Shown here: positions 16,490 to 24,709 of the stretch, piece after piece | Layout of the letters: every line of letters begins with the position of its first letter | How positions within the stretch are numbered: the first letter of the stretch is position 1 | Assembly (NCBI GenBank): GCA_964348085.1 | Contig: CAYGBI010000031.1 | Coordinates: 1 to 41,869 of the forward strand | Length of the DNA: 41,869 nucleotides | From: VXYL01 sp964348085 | GTDB taxonomy: Bacteria; Pseudomonadota; Gammaproteobacteria; Pseudomonadales; Azotimanducaceae | Direction of reading: 5' to 3' | Notes under the pieces: model-generated | What the model was told of the DNA's origin: nothing | The model's database searches: none | The model's input: the letters and a program-made list of their open reading frames with translations, nothing else | Translations under genes and position numbers: made by a program

Positions 16490-18007
16490 ATGGTAGCAGA
16501 AGAGCGACCGACACCGAACGGCACCGCGCCGTCGTCGCACGACGCCAAGGACGGGGCGCGAGACGTGGACGGGTCGTATTCTCCGGGGCCGACGGCGGCC
16601 GGCGCCAAGGTCACTTCGCTGTTCGGCTTGGCGTTCCCGTCGATCCTCACCAACCTGCTGTTCTCTGCGGTGGCCATCGTGCAGCTCAAGTTCATCGGCA
16701 TGCTGGGGCAGGAAGCGGTGGCCGCGATCGGCGTCGGCCAGCGCGTGTTCTTCGCTTTGCAGGCCGTCCTGATGGCGTTGAGCACTGGAACGACCGCGCT
16801 CGTCGCCCGGGCGTGGGGTGCCGGTGATCGCGACGAGGCGAGCCGGGTAACCATGGCGAGCTTGGTCGCCGGCGGCGCATTCGCTTTGGCCGTGACGGTG
16901 CCGGGCATCTTGGCGGCCGCGCCCGTGGCGTCGATCTTCGGCTTGGATGCGCACACCACTGAATTGGCAGCGGCGAACATCCGCTGGATGTCAGTATTCA
17001 ATCTCACCTTCGCGGCGAACTTCATTCTCGGCGCGGCCTTGCGGGCGGCGGGCGATGCGTGGTCACCGCTGTGGATCGGCGCCGCCGTCAACGTCCTAAA
17101 CGTGCCGCTTTTGTACCTGTTCGTGTTCGGTCACTACGGCTTCCCGCAAATGGGCGTCGCCGGCGCGGCGGTCGCCGGCGGCATTTCGTTCACCATCGGC
17201 GCCGCGGTCATGGTCTGCATCTGGGTGGCGCAGGGGTTTCGCGTCAAGTACGTAGCCAACCGCTGGTGTCGCCGCGAGCGTTTCGCCCGCCTGCTGCACA
17301 TCAGCTATCCCGCCGGCGTCGAGACGGTGGTCTTTCAAGGCGGTTACCTCGGGTTTCTAATGCTGGTCGGTCACTACTACGGTACCGAGGCGGTCGCCGC
17401 CTACAACGTTGGATCCAACCTGCTGATGGTGTGCTTCGTGGTCGGATTCGGCTTTTCCATCGCCGGCGCGACAATGACCGGCCAGCACTTGGGCGCCGAC
17501 GATCCCGCCGGCGCCGTCAGGAGCGGTTGGCGCAGCGCTGCGTACGCGATCGCCTCCATGGGCGCACTCGGTTTACTCGTCGCCCTCTACGCGCCGGAAC
17601 TCGCGGCGTTTTTCATCAGCGACGAGCCGGAAACCGTGCGGCTGATCGTTCATATGGTCTACATCATGGCCGCGACCACCCCGATGCTGGCCATCGAGTT
17701 CGCTATCGGCGGCGCGTTGCGGGGCGCCGGCGACACGCGATTCCCGTTGTTCGCCACCGCGGTCGGCTTGATCGGCGTGCGCTGCACCTTGGCCCTCGCG
17801 TTTACGTTCATGGGCTGGCCCGTGGAGTGGGTATACGGCGCCATGATCGTCGAGTTCATCGTCAAGAGCGGCATGTTGTTGGCACGGTTCATGTCTGGTC
17901 GGTGGAAGAGGGCCATCCCACCCGAAGCGATGCGCCTCGCGGAATCAGGGCCCTCGCCTAGTCGGGCGCCACATATCGCCGATCGCCCTCGCAACGCCGC
18001 TGGTTAG
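16490..18007 (+). CDS. MATE-family multidrug/Na+ efflux transporter
   Basis: A 505-residue membrane protein with a polar N-terminal stretch of about 40 residues and then twelve likely membrane segments in two similar halves, the MATE architecture. Recognisable pieces are LAFPSILTNLLFSAVAIVQLKFIGMLG, ALSTGTTALVARAWGAGD, RAAGDAWSPL and its second-half counterpart ALRGAGDTRFPL. MATE proteins export cationic compounds using Na+ or H+ gradients. It diverges from the crotonase gene across 70 bp. The ATG at 16490 has no strong ribosome-binding site, so a start nearer the first membrane segment is possible. Confidence 0.92.
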   Translation: MVAEERPTPNGTAPSSHDAKDGARDVDGSYSPGPTAAGAKVTSLFGLAFPSILTNLLFSAVAIVQLKFIGMLGQEAVAAIGVGQRVFFALQAVLMALSTGTTALVARAWGAGDRDEASRVTMASLVAGGAFALAVTVPGILAAAPVASIFGLDAHTTELAAANIRWMSVFNLTFAANFILGAALRAAGDAWSPLWIGAAVNVLNVPLLYLFVFGHYGFPQMGVAGAAVAGGISFTIGAAVMVCIWVAQGFRVKYVANRWCRRERFARLLHISYPAGVETVVFQGGYLGFLMLVGHYYGTEAVAAYNVGSNLLMVCFVVGFGFSIAGATMTGQHLGADDPAGAVRSGWRSAAYAIASMGALGLLVALYAPELAAFFISDEPETVRLIVHMVYIMAATTPMLAIEFAIGGALRGAGDTRFPLFATAVGLIGVRCTLALAFTFMGWPVEWVYGAMIVEFIVKSGMLLARFMSGRWKRAIPPEAMRLAESGPSPSRAPHIADRPRNAAG

Positions 18008-18030
18008 TCGGCAGGTTAGCGAGGAGCGCC

Positions 18031-18933
18031 ATGCCGGAACTGCCGGACCTCACACTCTATGTTGAGCACTTGCTCCGCCGCCTGCGCGGCAGCAAGCTGA
18101 CCGGCATCCGCCTGACCAGTCCCTTCCTGCTGCGCTCGGTCTCGCCGAGCGTGGACGACGTGGTAGGCAGGGAGGTGGTCGCCGTGCGCCGACTCGCCAA
18201 ACAGATCGTCATCGAACTCGCCGATGAGTTCTTTGTCGTCATACACCTCATGATCGCCGGTCGGCTACGCTGGCACGAGGTCGGCCGTGCCGTGCCGAAG
18301 CGCATCGGGCTGGCCGCGTTCGACTTCAACGCCGGCACGCTCATTCTCACCGAGGTAAGCAAGAAGAAACGCGCGTCACTGCGCTTGGCGAAGGGTTGCG
18401 ATGCGTTGGCGGAACTGGACCCGGGCGGCTTGGAGGTGTTCGACATCGACTTCGACGTTTTCCACGACCGCCTCAGCAACTCGCCGCACACCGTAAAGCG
18501 AGCGCTTACCGACCAGCGCGTGTTTGCCGGCATCGGCAACGCTTACAGCGACGAGATTCTGTTTCGCGCCAAAATGTCGCCCTTCAAGCTCGGCCGCCAC
18601 ATGGACGATGCCGAGGCGCAGGCGTTGTTCACGGCTTGCCGCCAAGTGCTCGCCGATTGGACCGCGCTGCTGCGCGCCAAGTCCGGCGACAACTTCCCGG
18701 GACAAGGGCGGGGCAACAAGGTGACCGCCTTCCACGCGGAAATGGCCGTGCATGGCAAGTACAAGGCACCTTGCCCGACCTGCGGTGCCCCGGTACAACG
18801 CATCGTCCGCGCTGAAAACGAAACCAACTACTGCGCCGCCTGCCAAACCGGCGGCCGCCTGCTCGCCGACCGCTCGCTGTCCCGGCTGCTGAAGGCGACC
18901 TATCCCCGACGCTTGGAGGACTTGGAGGGCTAG
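18031..18933 (+). CDS. Fpg/Nei-family DNA glycosylase (formamidopyrimidine-DNA glycosylase-like)
   Basis: A 300-residue base-excision repair glycosylase/lyase. It starts MPELPDL, giving the catalytic P2 and E3 after Met removal, has the conserved lysine K57 in RRLAKQIVIEL, the helix-two-turns-helix segment GIGNAYSDEILFRAKMSPFK, and a zinc finger with C248, C251, C268 and C271. Such enzymes remove oxidised purines. It departs from textbook MutM: PELPDL rather than PELPEV, IHLMIAGRLRW rather than the usual HLGMTG, and about 28 extra residues after the zinc finger. It belongs to a side branch of the family, so I withhold the symbol mutM. AGGAG lies just upstream of the ATG. Confidence 0.9.
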   Translation: MPELPDLTLYVEHLLRRLRGSKLTGIRLTSPFLLRSVSPSVDDVVGREVVAVRRLAKQIVIELADEFFVVIHLMIAGRLRWHEVGRAVPKRIGLAAFDFNAGTLILTEVSKKKRASLRLAKGCDALAELDPGGLEVFDIDFDVFHDRLSNSPHTVKRALTDQRVFAGIGNAYSDEILFRAKMSPFKLGRHMDDAEAQALFTACRQVLADWTALLRAKSGDNFPGQGRGNKVTAFHAEMAVHGKYKAPCPTCGAPVQRIVRAENETNYCAACQTGGRLLADRSLSRLLKATYPRRLEDLEG

Positions 18934-18968
18934 GGCGGCTTGGGCTGGGGCGAAAGGCGACGGCTTTC

Positions 18969-19079
18969 GTGGCGCTGGCCGTATTCCAACGGGCCGCGCC
19001 CACCTTTGCCGAACTACTCAACGCCGTCCGAAGCCAAGCCCAACTTACCCCCTACGAGTGGCGTACAATTCGCCAATGA
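18969..19079 (+). CDS. Possible small ORF (36 aa) overlapping the next gene
   Basis: A GTG at 18969 opens a frame whose TGA (19077-19079) overlaps the ATG of the membrane-protein gene in an ATGA arrangement, the type used for translational coupling elsewhere in this window. The product has a natural-looking composition (FAELLNAVRSQ, LTPYEWRTIRQ). No family is recognised and the ribosome-binding site is weak (AAAGG). It could be a leader peptide for the downstream gene or chance. Confidence 0.3.
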   Translation: MALAVFQRAAPTFAELLNAVRSQAQLTPYEWRTIRQ

Positions 19080-19603
19080 CCGCAGTTCTCAAGTTGTTTT
19101 GGGGAATCTGCCTGCTGCGGAGCGGCCCGGAGACGGTGCCCACGCACACTTGGTTTCTCTGCGCGCTGATGGCCGGCCACTTGGCGCTCGCCATGTTACT
19201 GCGTAGCTTGGTCGCGCCCGAGGTCGGCCACGCACTGGCGTTGAATATCGCGCTCATCCACTTGGCGGTGACGGCGGGAATCATCTGGTTCGCGCTCTTC
19301 GTCCGACGCTTCGAGGCGCGGTTTTCGGCCACCCTTGGCGCTGTGCTCGGTACGGGCTTACTCATTCATGCGATGTACTTGGTCGGCTACCAAGTCACCG
19401 GCGGCGCATTTCGCGACGGCCTGTCTTGGGCAAGCTTCATGTGGAGCTTGGTGGTGGGCGGGTTCATTCTTCATCGTGCGTTGTCCTGCAAGCTGTGGGC
19501 CGGCATCCTGCTGTCGTTGGCGGCGAGCCTAGTGGGCTTGGTGGTCACACAGGCCGCGTTGGGCCCCGCGCTACGCGCCGCCCTCAGCGTGGCGTCGAGT
19601 TGA
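19076..19603 (+). CDS. Conserved-looking integral membrane protein of unknown function
   Basis: A 175-residue hydrophobic protein with five likely membrane segments, at about residues 25-45, 55-75, 85-110, 120-137 and 140-165. I do not recognise the family with confidence; the arrangement (LLRSGPETVPTHTWFL in a short first loop, then helices) resembles small Yip1-like or unnamed inner-membrane proteins. It lies 42 nt upstream of mpl in the same direction, so the two are probably co-transcribed. The ATG at 19076 is preferred because it precedes the first conserved-looking residues. TACAAT at 19064-19069 could be a -10 box, but it would give an essentially leaderless transcript. Confidence 0.75.
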   Translation: MTAVLKLFWGICLLRSGPETVPTHTWFLCALMAGHLALAMLLRSLVAPEVGHALALNIALIHLAVTAGIIWFALFVRRFEARFSATLGAVLGTGLLIHAMYLVGYQVTGGAFRDGLSWASFMWSLVVGGFILHRALSCKLWAGILLSLAASLVGLVVTQAALGPALRAALSVASS

Positions 19604-19645
19604 CGGTACCGCGGCCGGCTAGGGGCACAGTCAAGGACAGCGGAA

Positions 19646-21055
19646 GTGCCGAAACGCCTCTACTTCCTCGGCATCGGCGGCACGCTGATGGGCAGCTTGG
19701 CGCTGCTTGCAAAGGAGATGGGAGCCGAAGTCAGCGGCTTCGACCGCGCCCTGTATCCACCGATGAGCGACCAGCTCCAGGATGCCGGCATTCGGGTGTT
19801 CGAGGGTTTCGACGAACGCCAGCTCACGCCGTCGCCGGATTTGGTGGTAATCGGCAACGCGCAGCTTCCACGTGGCCACGAGGCGATCGAGTGCGTGTTG
19901 AACCGCAACCTGCGCTACACCTCCGGGGCCGCTTGGCTCGGCGACCATGTGCTGCGGGACCGATGGACGATCGCCCTCGCCGGCACCCACGGCAAGACCA
20001 CCACCGCCAGCTTGGTCGCGCACATCTTGCGGCAAGTCGGTGTGGACACGGGGTTTCTCATCGGCGGCGTGCCGAGCAACTTCGGCGTTTCGGCGCAACT
20101 CGGCACCAGCGGCCACTTCGTCGTGGAAGCCGATGAATACGACACCTCCTATTTCGACCGGCGTTCGAAGTTCGTCCACTACCGGCCGAAGACCTTGGTC
20201 ATCGGCAACCTAGAGCTGGATCACGCGGACATCTTCACCGACTTGGGCCAGATTCAAACCCAGTTCCACCATTTGTTGCGTACCGTACCGAGCCTAGGTC
20301 TCGTCGTTGTGCCGGCAGCCGACGACAACGTCGATGCCGTGCTGGAAATGGGTTGTTGGACGCCAGTCGCACGGTTTGGCGAAGGGCGGCCAGCGAAGGG
20401 CGGTGATCGTTGGCAAGCGCGAAACGTCAGCGCCGCTGGCGGCGCGTTCTCGGTGTGGCTCAACGACCGGGAGGTCGGCAGCGTGTCTTGGCCGCTGATT
20501 GGCGAGCACAATGTCAACAACGCCTTGGCCGCACTGGCCGCGACGCGGCACGCCGGCGTGCGGCCCGAGGTCGGCATCGGCGCACTCGCTTCATTCCGCG
20601 GCGTAAAGCGGCGGATGGAGCGCATCGTCGACTTGCCGGGCTTGCAGGTGTACGACGACTTCGCGCACCACCCCACCGCCATCGACGCGACGCTACGCGC
20701 CCTGCGCGCCAGAGTGGGCCGGGAGCGCATCGTCGCCGTGATCGAACCGCGCACGCACACCATGTCGCTCGGCACCTTGCGCGAGCACTTGACGACGTGC
20801 TGCGAAGCGGCGGACCAAGTGATCTGGTTCCGTGGCGCAAACATCCGCTGGGATGTCGACGCCGTCGCCAAAGCCAGCCTCGCTCCCGCAATGGTCGAAC
20901 ACGACATCGAGCGGCTCGTCCGGCGAATCGCCAAACTCGACGCCGGCGCCGCCGATCCCTGCCACGTGGTGTTGATGAGCAACGGCGCCTTCGGCGGCAT
21001 CTACGAAAAGCTCAAAGTGCGCTTGCGCCAAGGGAAGGAATCAACTGGACGCTAG
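19646..21055 (+). CDS. mpl: Mpl, UDP-N-acetylmuramate:L-alanyl-gamma-D-glutamyl-meso-diaminopimelate ligase
   Basis: Mpl recycles cell-wall peptide by joining the tripeptide L-Ala-D-Glu-mDAP to UDP-MurNAc using ATP. The 469-residue protein has the Mur-ligase order: Rossmann-like N domain (FLGIGGTLMGSLA), ATP loop GTHGKTT at 113-119, the Mg/substrate segment EADEYDTSYFDRRSKFVHY, GNLELDHADIF, and a C-terminal domain with VYDDFAHHPTAI and EPRTHTMSLG. The start LYFLGIGGT and the EYDTSYFD motif separate Mpl from MurC. The start is GTG at 19646. It converges on nth with only 3 bp between the stops. Confidence 0.97.
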   Translation: MPKRLYFLGIGGTLMGSLALLAKEMGAEVSGFDRALYPPMSDQLQDAGIRVFEGFDERQLTPSPDLVVIGNAQLPRGHEAIECVLNRNLRYTSGAAWLGDHVLRDRWTIALAGTHGKTTTASLVAHILRQVGVDTGFLIGGVPSNFGVSAQLGTSGHFVVEADEYDTSYFDRRSKFVHYRPKTLVIGNLELDHADIFTDLGQIQTQFHHLLRTVPSLGLVVVPAADDNVDAVLEMGCWTPVARFGEGRPAKGGDRWQARNVSAAGGAFSVWLNDREVGSVSWPLIGEHNVNNALAALAATRHAGVRPEVGIGALASFRGVKRRMERIVDLPGLQVYDDFAHHPTAIDATLRALRARVGRERIVAVIEPRTHTMSLGTLREHLTTCCEAADQVIWFRGANIRWDVDAVAKASLAPAMVEHDIERLVRRIAKLDAGAADPCHVVLMSNGAFGGIYEKLKVRLRQGKESTGR

Positions 21056-21058
21056 CTG

Positions 21059-21694
21059 CTAATACTCCGTCTTGTCTTTGAACTCGCAGAGATCTTCGAT
21101 AACGCAAGCCCCGCAGCGTGGCTTGCGGGCGGTACAAACGTAGCGCCCGTGCAGGATCAACCAGTGGTGGGCACCGCGCTTGAAGTCCTTTGGCACCCAG
21201 CGCACGAGTCTGTCCTCGACTTGCCTCGGCGTCTTGCCGGTGGCCAGTTTGGTGCGGTTGCAGACGCGAAAGATATGCGTGTCCACGGCGATCGTCGGTT
21301 CGCCGAAGGCGGTGTTCAGCACCACGTTGGCAGTCTTGCGGCCGACGCCAGGCAGTGCTTCGAGGGATGCTCGGTCGCTTGGCACCTCGCCCCCGTGCTC
21401 GTCTATAAGGCTGCGGCAGGTCTTTAGGATGTTGGCCGCTTTGGTGTTGAAGAGGCCGATGGACTTGATGTGCTTCTTGAGGCCGTCGAGCCCCAAGTCG
21501 AGCATCGCTTGCGGCGTATTGGCCACGGCGTAGAGCGGGCCGGTGGCCTGATTGACGCTCACATCCGTGGCCTGCGCGGAGAGTATGACGCTGATCAGCA
21601 ACTCGAACGGCGTGCCAAACGCCAGTTCGGTCGTCGGCTCCGGATTCTCCTGTCGCAGCCGGGCAAAAATCGCGGCGCGCTTGTCCTTGTTCAC
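21059..21694 (-). CDS. nth: Endonuclease III, DNA glycosylase/AP lyase
   Basis: Nth removes oxidised pyrimidines and cuts at the abasic site. The 211-residue protein matches the E. coli enzyme almost residue for residue in its key sites: helix-hairpin-helix LPGVGRKTANVV with catalytic K120, D138 in VDTHIFRV, and the [4Fe-4S] cysteines C187, C194, C197 and C203. The length is the same as in E. coli. The start is GTG at 21694. It is the last gene of a closely spaced minus-strand run that begins at cmoA, 24 nt after the acyl-CoA dehydrogenase gene. Confidence 0.98.
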   Translation of the reverse strand: MNKDKRAAIFARLRQENPEPTTELAFGTPFELLISVILSAQATDVSVNQATGPLYAVANTPQAMLDLGLDGLKKHIKSIGLFNTKAANILKTCRSLIDEHGGEVPSDRASLEALPGVGRKTANVVLNTAFGEPTIAVDTHIFRVCNRTKLATGKTPRQVEDRLVRWVPKDFKRGAHHWLILHGRYVCTARKPRCGACVIEDLCEFKDKTEY

Positions 21695-21718
21695 GGGCCT
21701 GCCGACGGCATGGCGGCG

Positions 21719-22837
21719 TCAGAGCCTGCCTTTGCCCAGATCCAACCGTCCGCGGGCGAGATTCAGCCGCAGCACGTCGCTCGCTCCCTCCGCCAAACGC
21801 ATCACCCGCACGCGCCGGTAGAGCGCTGCCAACGGATGGCCGGTGCGCAAGGCGATGCCGCCGACCAACTGGATTCCAGTGTCCACGATGTCGCCAACGG
21901 CCTCGGTGGCGAACACCTTGGCGGCGATTCCCTCGTTGACGATGTTCTCTCCCGCATCGCCCAGGCGGGCCGTTCGATAGACCATGCTACGGGCCGCGTA
22001 GGTTCGAATGCGCATGTCGGCATACCGCAAACGCACGCCCTCCCGGCCACCCAGCGGCACACCGGAGCGGTGTGGCGCTTGAATATGGTCGGTGACGTAG
22101 TCGATGACCCAGCGGCAGAGGCCGACGCTCTCCGCCGCGAACCCCAAACGGGTGTCGCCGATCTGACGCAGCGCCCGCGGCAGGCCCTCGCCGGGTTGGC
22201 CGATGATATGCGCGGCCGGCACTTGGACATCGTGGAACTCGATGTGGGCGTGGCGAGTGCCGTCCATGGAACCGAACGTACGGGCGACTCGGACCCCGGG
22301 GGTGTCGCGGTCGATCACCACCATCGCGGGGCCGCCGCCCTCCACCTCCACGAGGGTGTTGATGAAATCCGCATCGGCGCCACCGGTAACGTAGGACTTC
22401 TGACCGTTCACGATCAACGTGTCGCCGCGCAAGCGGCCCCAAGTGGCGCGTGCCACGCCGTCCGGCTCCGTGAAGCCGAAGGCGCCGCGCTTTTCGCCGG
22501 CCAAGACAGCGGCCAAATGGGTGCTCTTGAGTGGCTCGCCAACGCCGGCGAGCACGCCAGGGCCGGGGCCGAAGATGCCACCCAAGTGGCTGACGTTGTG
22601 CGCGGCCAACGTGTCGCGCACCACGGTGAGCGCCAGCAGCGAGGCGGCGGCACCGCCGAACTCCAGCGGCTGCGTCATGGTGAAGATGCCCGCTTGCTTC
22701 GACGCCGCTCGCACTTCGGCGGCGCGTCGCTTCGGGTCCATGGCCGCATCGTCCCTAAGCGGCGCCAAAACATCGACTGCCAATGCGGATGCACGGTCCC
22801 GCAAGGCTTGGAGTTCTATCGGCAATTGGTCCGGCAT
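21719..22837 (-). CDS. Acyl-CoA dehydrogenase family flavoprotein
   Basis: A 372-residue FAD enzyme of the acyl-CoA dehydrogenase superfamily. Visible are GAFGFTEPDG (the flavin-binding FxxTEP motif), INGQK-like VNGQKSYVTGG, FHDVQVPAAHIIGQPGEGL, RLGFAAESVGLCRWVIDYV and the C-terminal MRLAEGASDVLRLNLAR, in which the glutamate of the usual YEGT position is present. It oxidises an acyl-CoA or related thioester and passes electrons to ETF. The specific substrate is unknown. It sits between a small unknown membrane protein (14 nt upstream) and nth (24 nt downstream), which gives no functional clue. Confidence 0.92.
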   Translation of the reverse strand: MPDQLPIELQALRDRASALAVDVLAPLRDDAAMDPKRRAAEVRAASKQAGIFTMTQPLEFGGAAASLLALTVVRDTLAAHNVSHLGGIFGPGPGVLAGVGEPLKSTHLAAVLAGEKRGAFGFTEPDGVARATWGRLRGDTLIVNGQKSYVTGGADADFINTLVEVEGGGPAMVVIDRDTPGVRVARTFGSMDGTRHAHIEFHDVQVPAAHIIGQPGEGLPRALRQIGDTRLGFAAESVGLCRWVIDYVTDHIQAPHRSGVPLGGREGVRLRYADMRIRTYAARSMVYRTARLGDAGENIVNEGIAAKVFATEAVGDIVDTGIQLVGGIALRTGHPLAALYRRVRVMRLAEGASDVLRLNLARGRLDLGKGRL

Positions 22838-22851
22838 CGGCGTCCTTCGAT

Positions 22852-23232
22852 TCAAAACAGAGCAGGCGCGATGGCCATGATCGCGACCAACGCGAACAGC
22901 AGCCCTATGGCGAGGAGCGCGTAGTAGATCCACGTTTCCCGGCGAGCGTTGCGTTGCACCAAGGCGTATACGCCCTCCTTGCCGCGGGCGGTCACGGAGG
23001 ATGCCAGCCGATAGCGAGTGATGCCGTCGCCGCGGCTCGGCAGTTTGACGAACAGCTCGGGCGTCTGCGCGAGCAGGCGCACGGCGTCGTAGATGGGCAT
23101 GCCGATCTGCCGGCCGATGTAGGCCGGCGACAAGCCCTTGTCGGGCTCGGCGAGGAAGCAGTCCACGATGGCGAGCAGACCGCCGGTCTTGCCGCGAAAG
23201 CGGAAGGTCCAAGAATCGAAGTAGCTCGCCAT
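22852..23232 (-). CDS. Unknown small protein: winged-helix-like domain with C-terminal membrane anchor
   Basis: I do not recognise this 126-residue protein. The first 90 residues are soluble and look like a winged helix: helices over LLAIVDCFLAEPDKG and PAYIGRQIGMPIYDAVRLLAQ, then a hairpin-like DGITRYRLAS. A single strongly hydrophobic helix (about residues 101-124, from WIYYALLAIG) ends the chain, so it is probably tail-anchored in the inner membrane with the domain in the cytoplasm. It lies 29 nt after the CYTH gene and 14 nt before the acyl-CoA dehydrogenase gene, within the cmoA-to-nth run. Confidence 0.75.
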   Translation of the reverse strand: MASYFDSWTFRFRGKTGGLLAIVDCFLAEPDKGLSPAYIGRQIGMPIYDAVRLLAQTPELFVKLPSRGDGITRYRLASSVTARGKEGVYALVQRNARRETWIYYALLAIGLLFALVAIMAIAPALF

Positions 23233-23261
23233 GTCGGTGCGGTCCGTTCAGCCGGCGAGCC

Positions 23262-23750
23262 CTACCGGGCCTCGGACGAAACGCCGCCGGACTTCCAATC
23301 CGAGTACGGGTGCAATGCGAGATAGACGTTTCGGTACCGCAACTCGTCGGAGACTTCCTCGCCGAGCCAGGCGGGCGGCTCGACGCCCTTGGTGGGCGAG
23401 TCGAGGGTGATCTCGGCCAGCGCCAAGGGCGCATTGGCGCGGGTGAAGATATCCACGGTCCAAGTCGCGCCGTCTTGAATCCGGTAGCGATCTTTCTCGA
23501 CGATCCCGGTGACCGCGATGCGCGCCATCATGTCCTCGGCCTCGTCGACCGGAATGGCGTACTCATAGCCTCCCCGGGGCAGGGCAGGGTCGCGCACGGT
23601 GAGCCACGCCCGAGCGCCGGCGACGCGCACGCGGACGGTATTCTTGCCCGCTGCGATATAGGCTTGGCGGATGGCCACCGGCGGGGCGGTGGCGGCGCCG
23701 ATTACGGACGTGTCGGCGACCAAGAATTTGCGTTCGAGTTGGCGGCTCAT
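23262..23750 (-). CDS. CYTH-domain protein (triphosphate-tunnel-like)
   Basis: A 162-residue single-domain CYTH protein of the triphosphate tunnel metalloenzyme superfamily. It starts MSRQLERKFLV, has alternating basic strands such as TVRVRVAGARAWLTV and an acidic strand LALAEITLDS, and ends LRYRNVYLALHP. Members hydrolyse inorganic triphosphate, thiamine triphosphate or make cyclic AMP. The signature ExExK reads Q4-x-E6-x-K8 here, so the first glutamate is replaced and activity may be changed. Its ATG overlaps the cmoB stop (ATGA). The nearby ppk1 and ppx genes make a polyphosphate-related role attractive but unproven. Confidence 0.87.
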   Translation of the reverse strand: MSRQLERKFLVADTSVIGAATAPPVAIRQAYIAAGKNTVRVRVAGARAWLTVRDPALPRGGYEYAIPVDEAEDMMARIAVTGIVEKDRYRIQDGATWTVDIFTRANAPLALAEITLDSPTKGVEPPAWLGEEVSDELRYRNVYLALHPYSDWKSGGVSSEAR

Positions 23751-24709
23751 GGTCGAGCGATGATAACCGCACGTGTGGGCGCCGGATAGCCTTCGACGGT
23801 ACGGCTTAAGTCCGCGTCGTGCAACGCATCGGCGAGGGAGTGAAACGGCATCCAGTCCGTCGTGCGCTGTTCGTCGCTGGTGGTCACGGCGGTGTCGACC
23901 ACGACGGCGTTGGCGAAACCGGCATCCGCTAGCCACGAACGCAGCGTTTCCACGTTCGGGACCACATACACGTTGCGCATCCGCGCGTAACGTCCCTTGG
24001 GAACGAGCGTAGCGCCGTCGACGATTAGCGACTCAAGCACCAACGTCGCGTCCCGGTCGGCATGGCGCGCCAAATCGCGAAGGTGTTGCGCGGGGTCTCG
24101 GCGGTGATAGATGACGCCCATGGAAAAGACGACGTCGAAGGACATCGCCGGCGACACGTCCTCCAGCCGCAGCGGCAGCACCAGATTGCGGCTGCCGCCG
24201 AGGCCGAGGTAGTGTGCGACCGCAGCGTGCTGGACGACGAACAGCAGCGACGGATCCAACCCGATCACCGACCGCGCCCCAGCGGCCAACATGCGCCAGC
24301 CGTAGTAGCCGTTGCCGCAGCCGACATCGAGCACCCGGGCGCCGCTCAAGTCGATGTGCGGCGCAATGCGCGCCCACTTGCGGTCCGAGCGCCATTCGGC
24401 ATCAATGCGAACGCCAAACAACTCGAACGGGCCTTTGCGCCATGGCTTGAGCGCACGTAGGGTTGTGGCGAGGCGCCTTACTTGGGTTTGGGTCAAGTCG
24501 CAGCGTCGGCCGATGACGACGGTTGCATCGAACGAAGCGCGCGACGGCGTTGCCGCCGGCAGTTCGCCGAGCGTGCGCAACCATCGCGGCAAATCGCCAT
24601 GGGCGCTGCTGCGAAGCGTTTCGATGCACTGCTCGGCAAGCGGCGTCGCACGCCGCCAAGCGCGAAACAGCGCGTCGAGCGGACGCACGAGGTCATGGTC
24701 TGGCGACAT
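23747..24709 (-). CDS. cmoB: CmoB, tRNA U34 carboxymethyltransferase
   Basis: CmoB transfers a carboxymethyl group from carboxy-SAM to 5-hydroxyuridine 34 of tRNAs, making cmo5U. The 320-residue protein carries KGPFELFGVRIDAEWRSDRKW, the SAM-fold motif VLDVGCGNGYYGWRMLAAGA, LGLDPS-like IGLDPSLLF, FSMGVIYHRRDP and MRNVYVVPN, all typical of CmoB. It overlaps the 3' end of cmoA by 17 nt, so the enzymes that make and use carboxy-SAM are produced together. The start ATG is at 24709. Confidence 0.97.
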   Translation of the reverse strand: MSPDHDLVRPLDALFRAWRRATPLAEQCIETLRSSAHGDLPRWLRTLGELPAATPSRASFDATVVIGRRCDLTQTQVRRLATTLRALKPWRKGPFELFGVRIDAEWRSDRKWARIAPHIDLSGARVLDVGCGNGYYGWRMLAAGARSVIGLDPSLLFVVQHAAVAHYLGLGGSRNLVLPLRLEDVSPAMSFDVVFSMGVIYHRRDPAQHLRDLARHADRDATLVLESLIVDGATLVPKGRYARMRNVYVVPNVETLRSWLADAGFANAVVVDTAVTTSDEQRTTDWMPFHSLADALHDADLSRTVEGYPAPTRAVIIARP

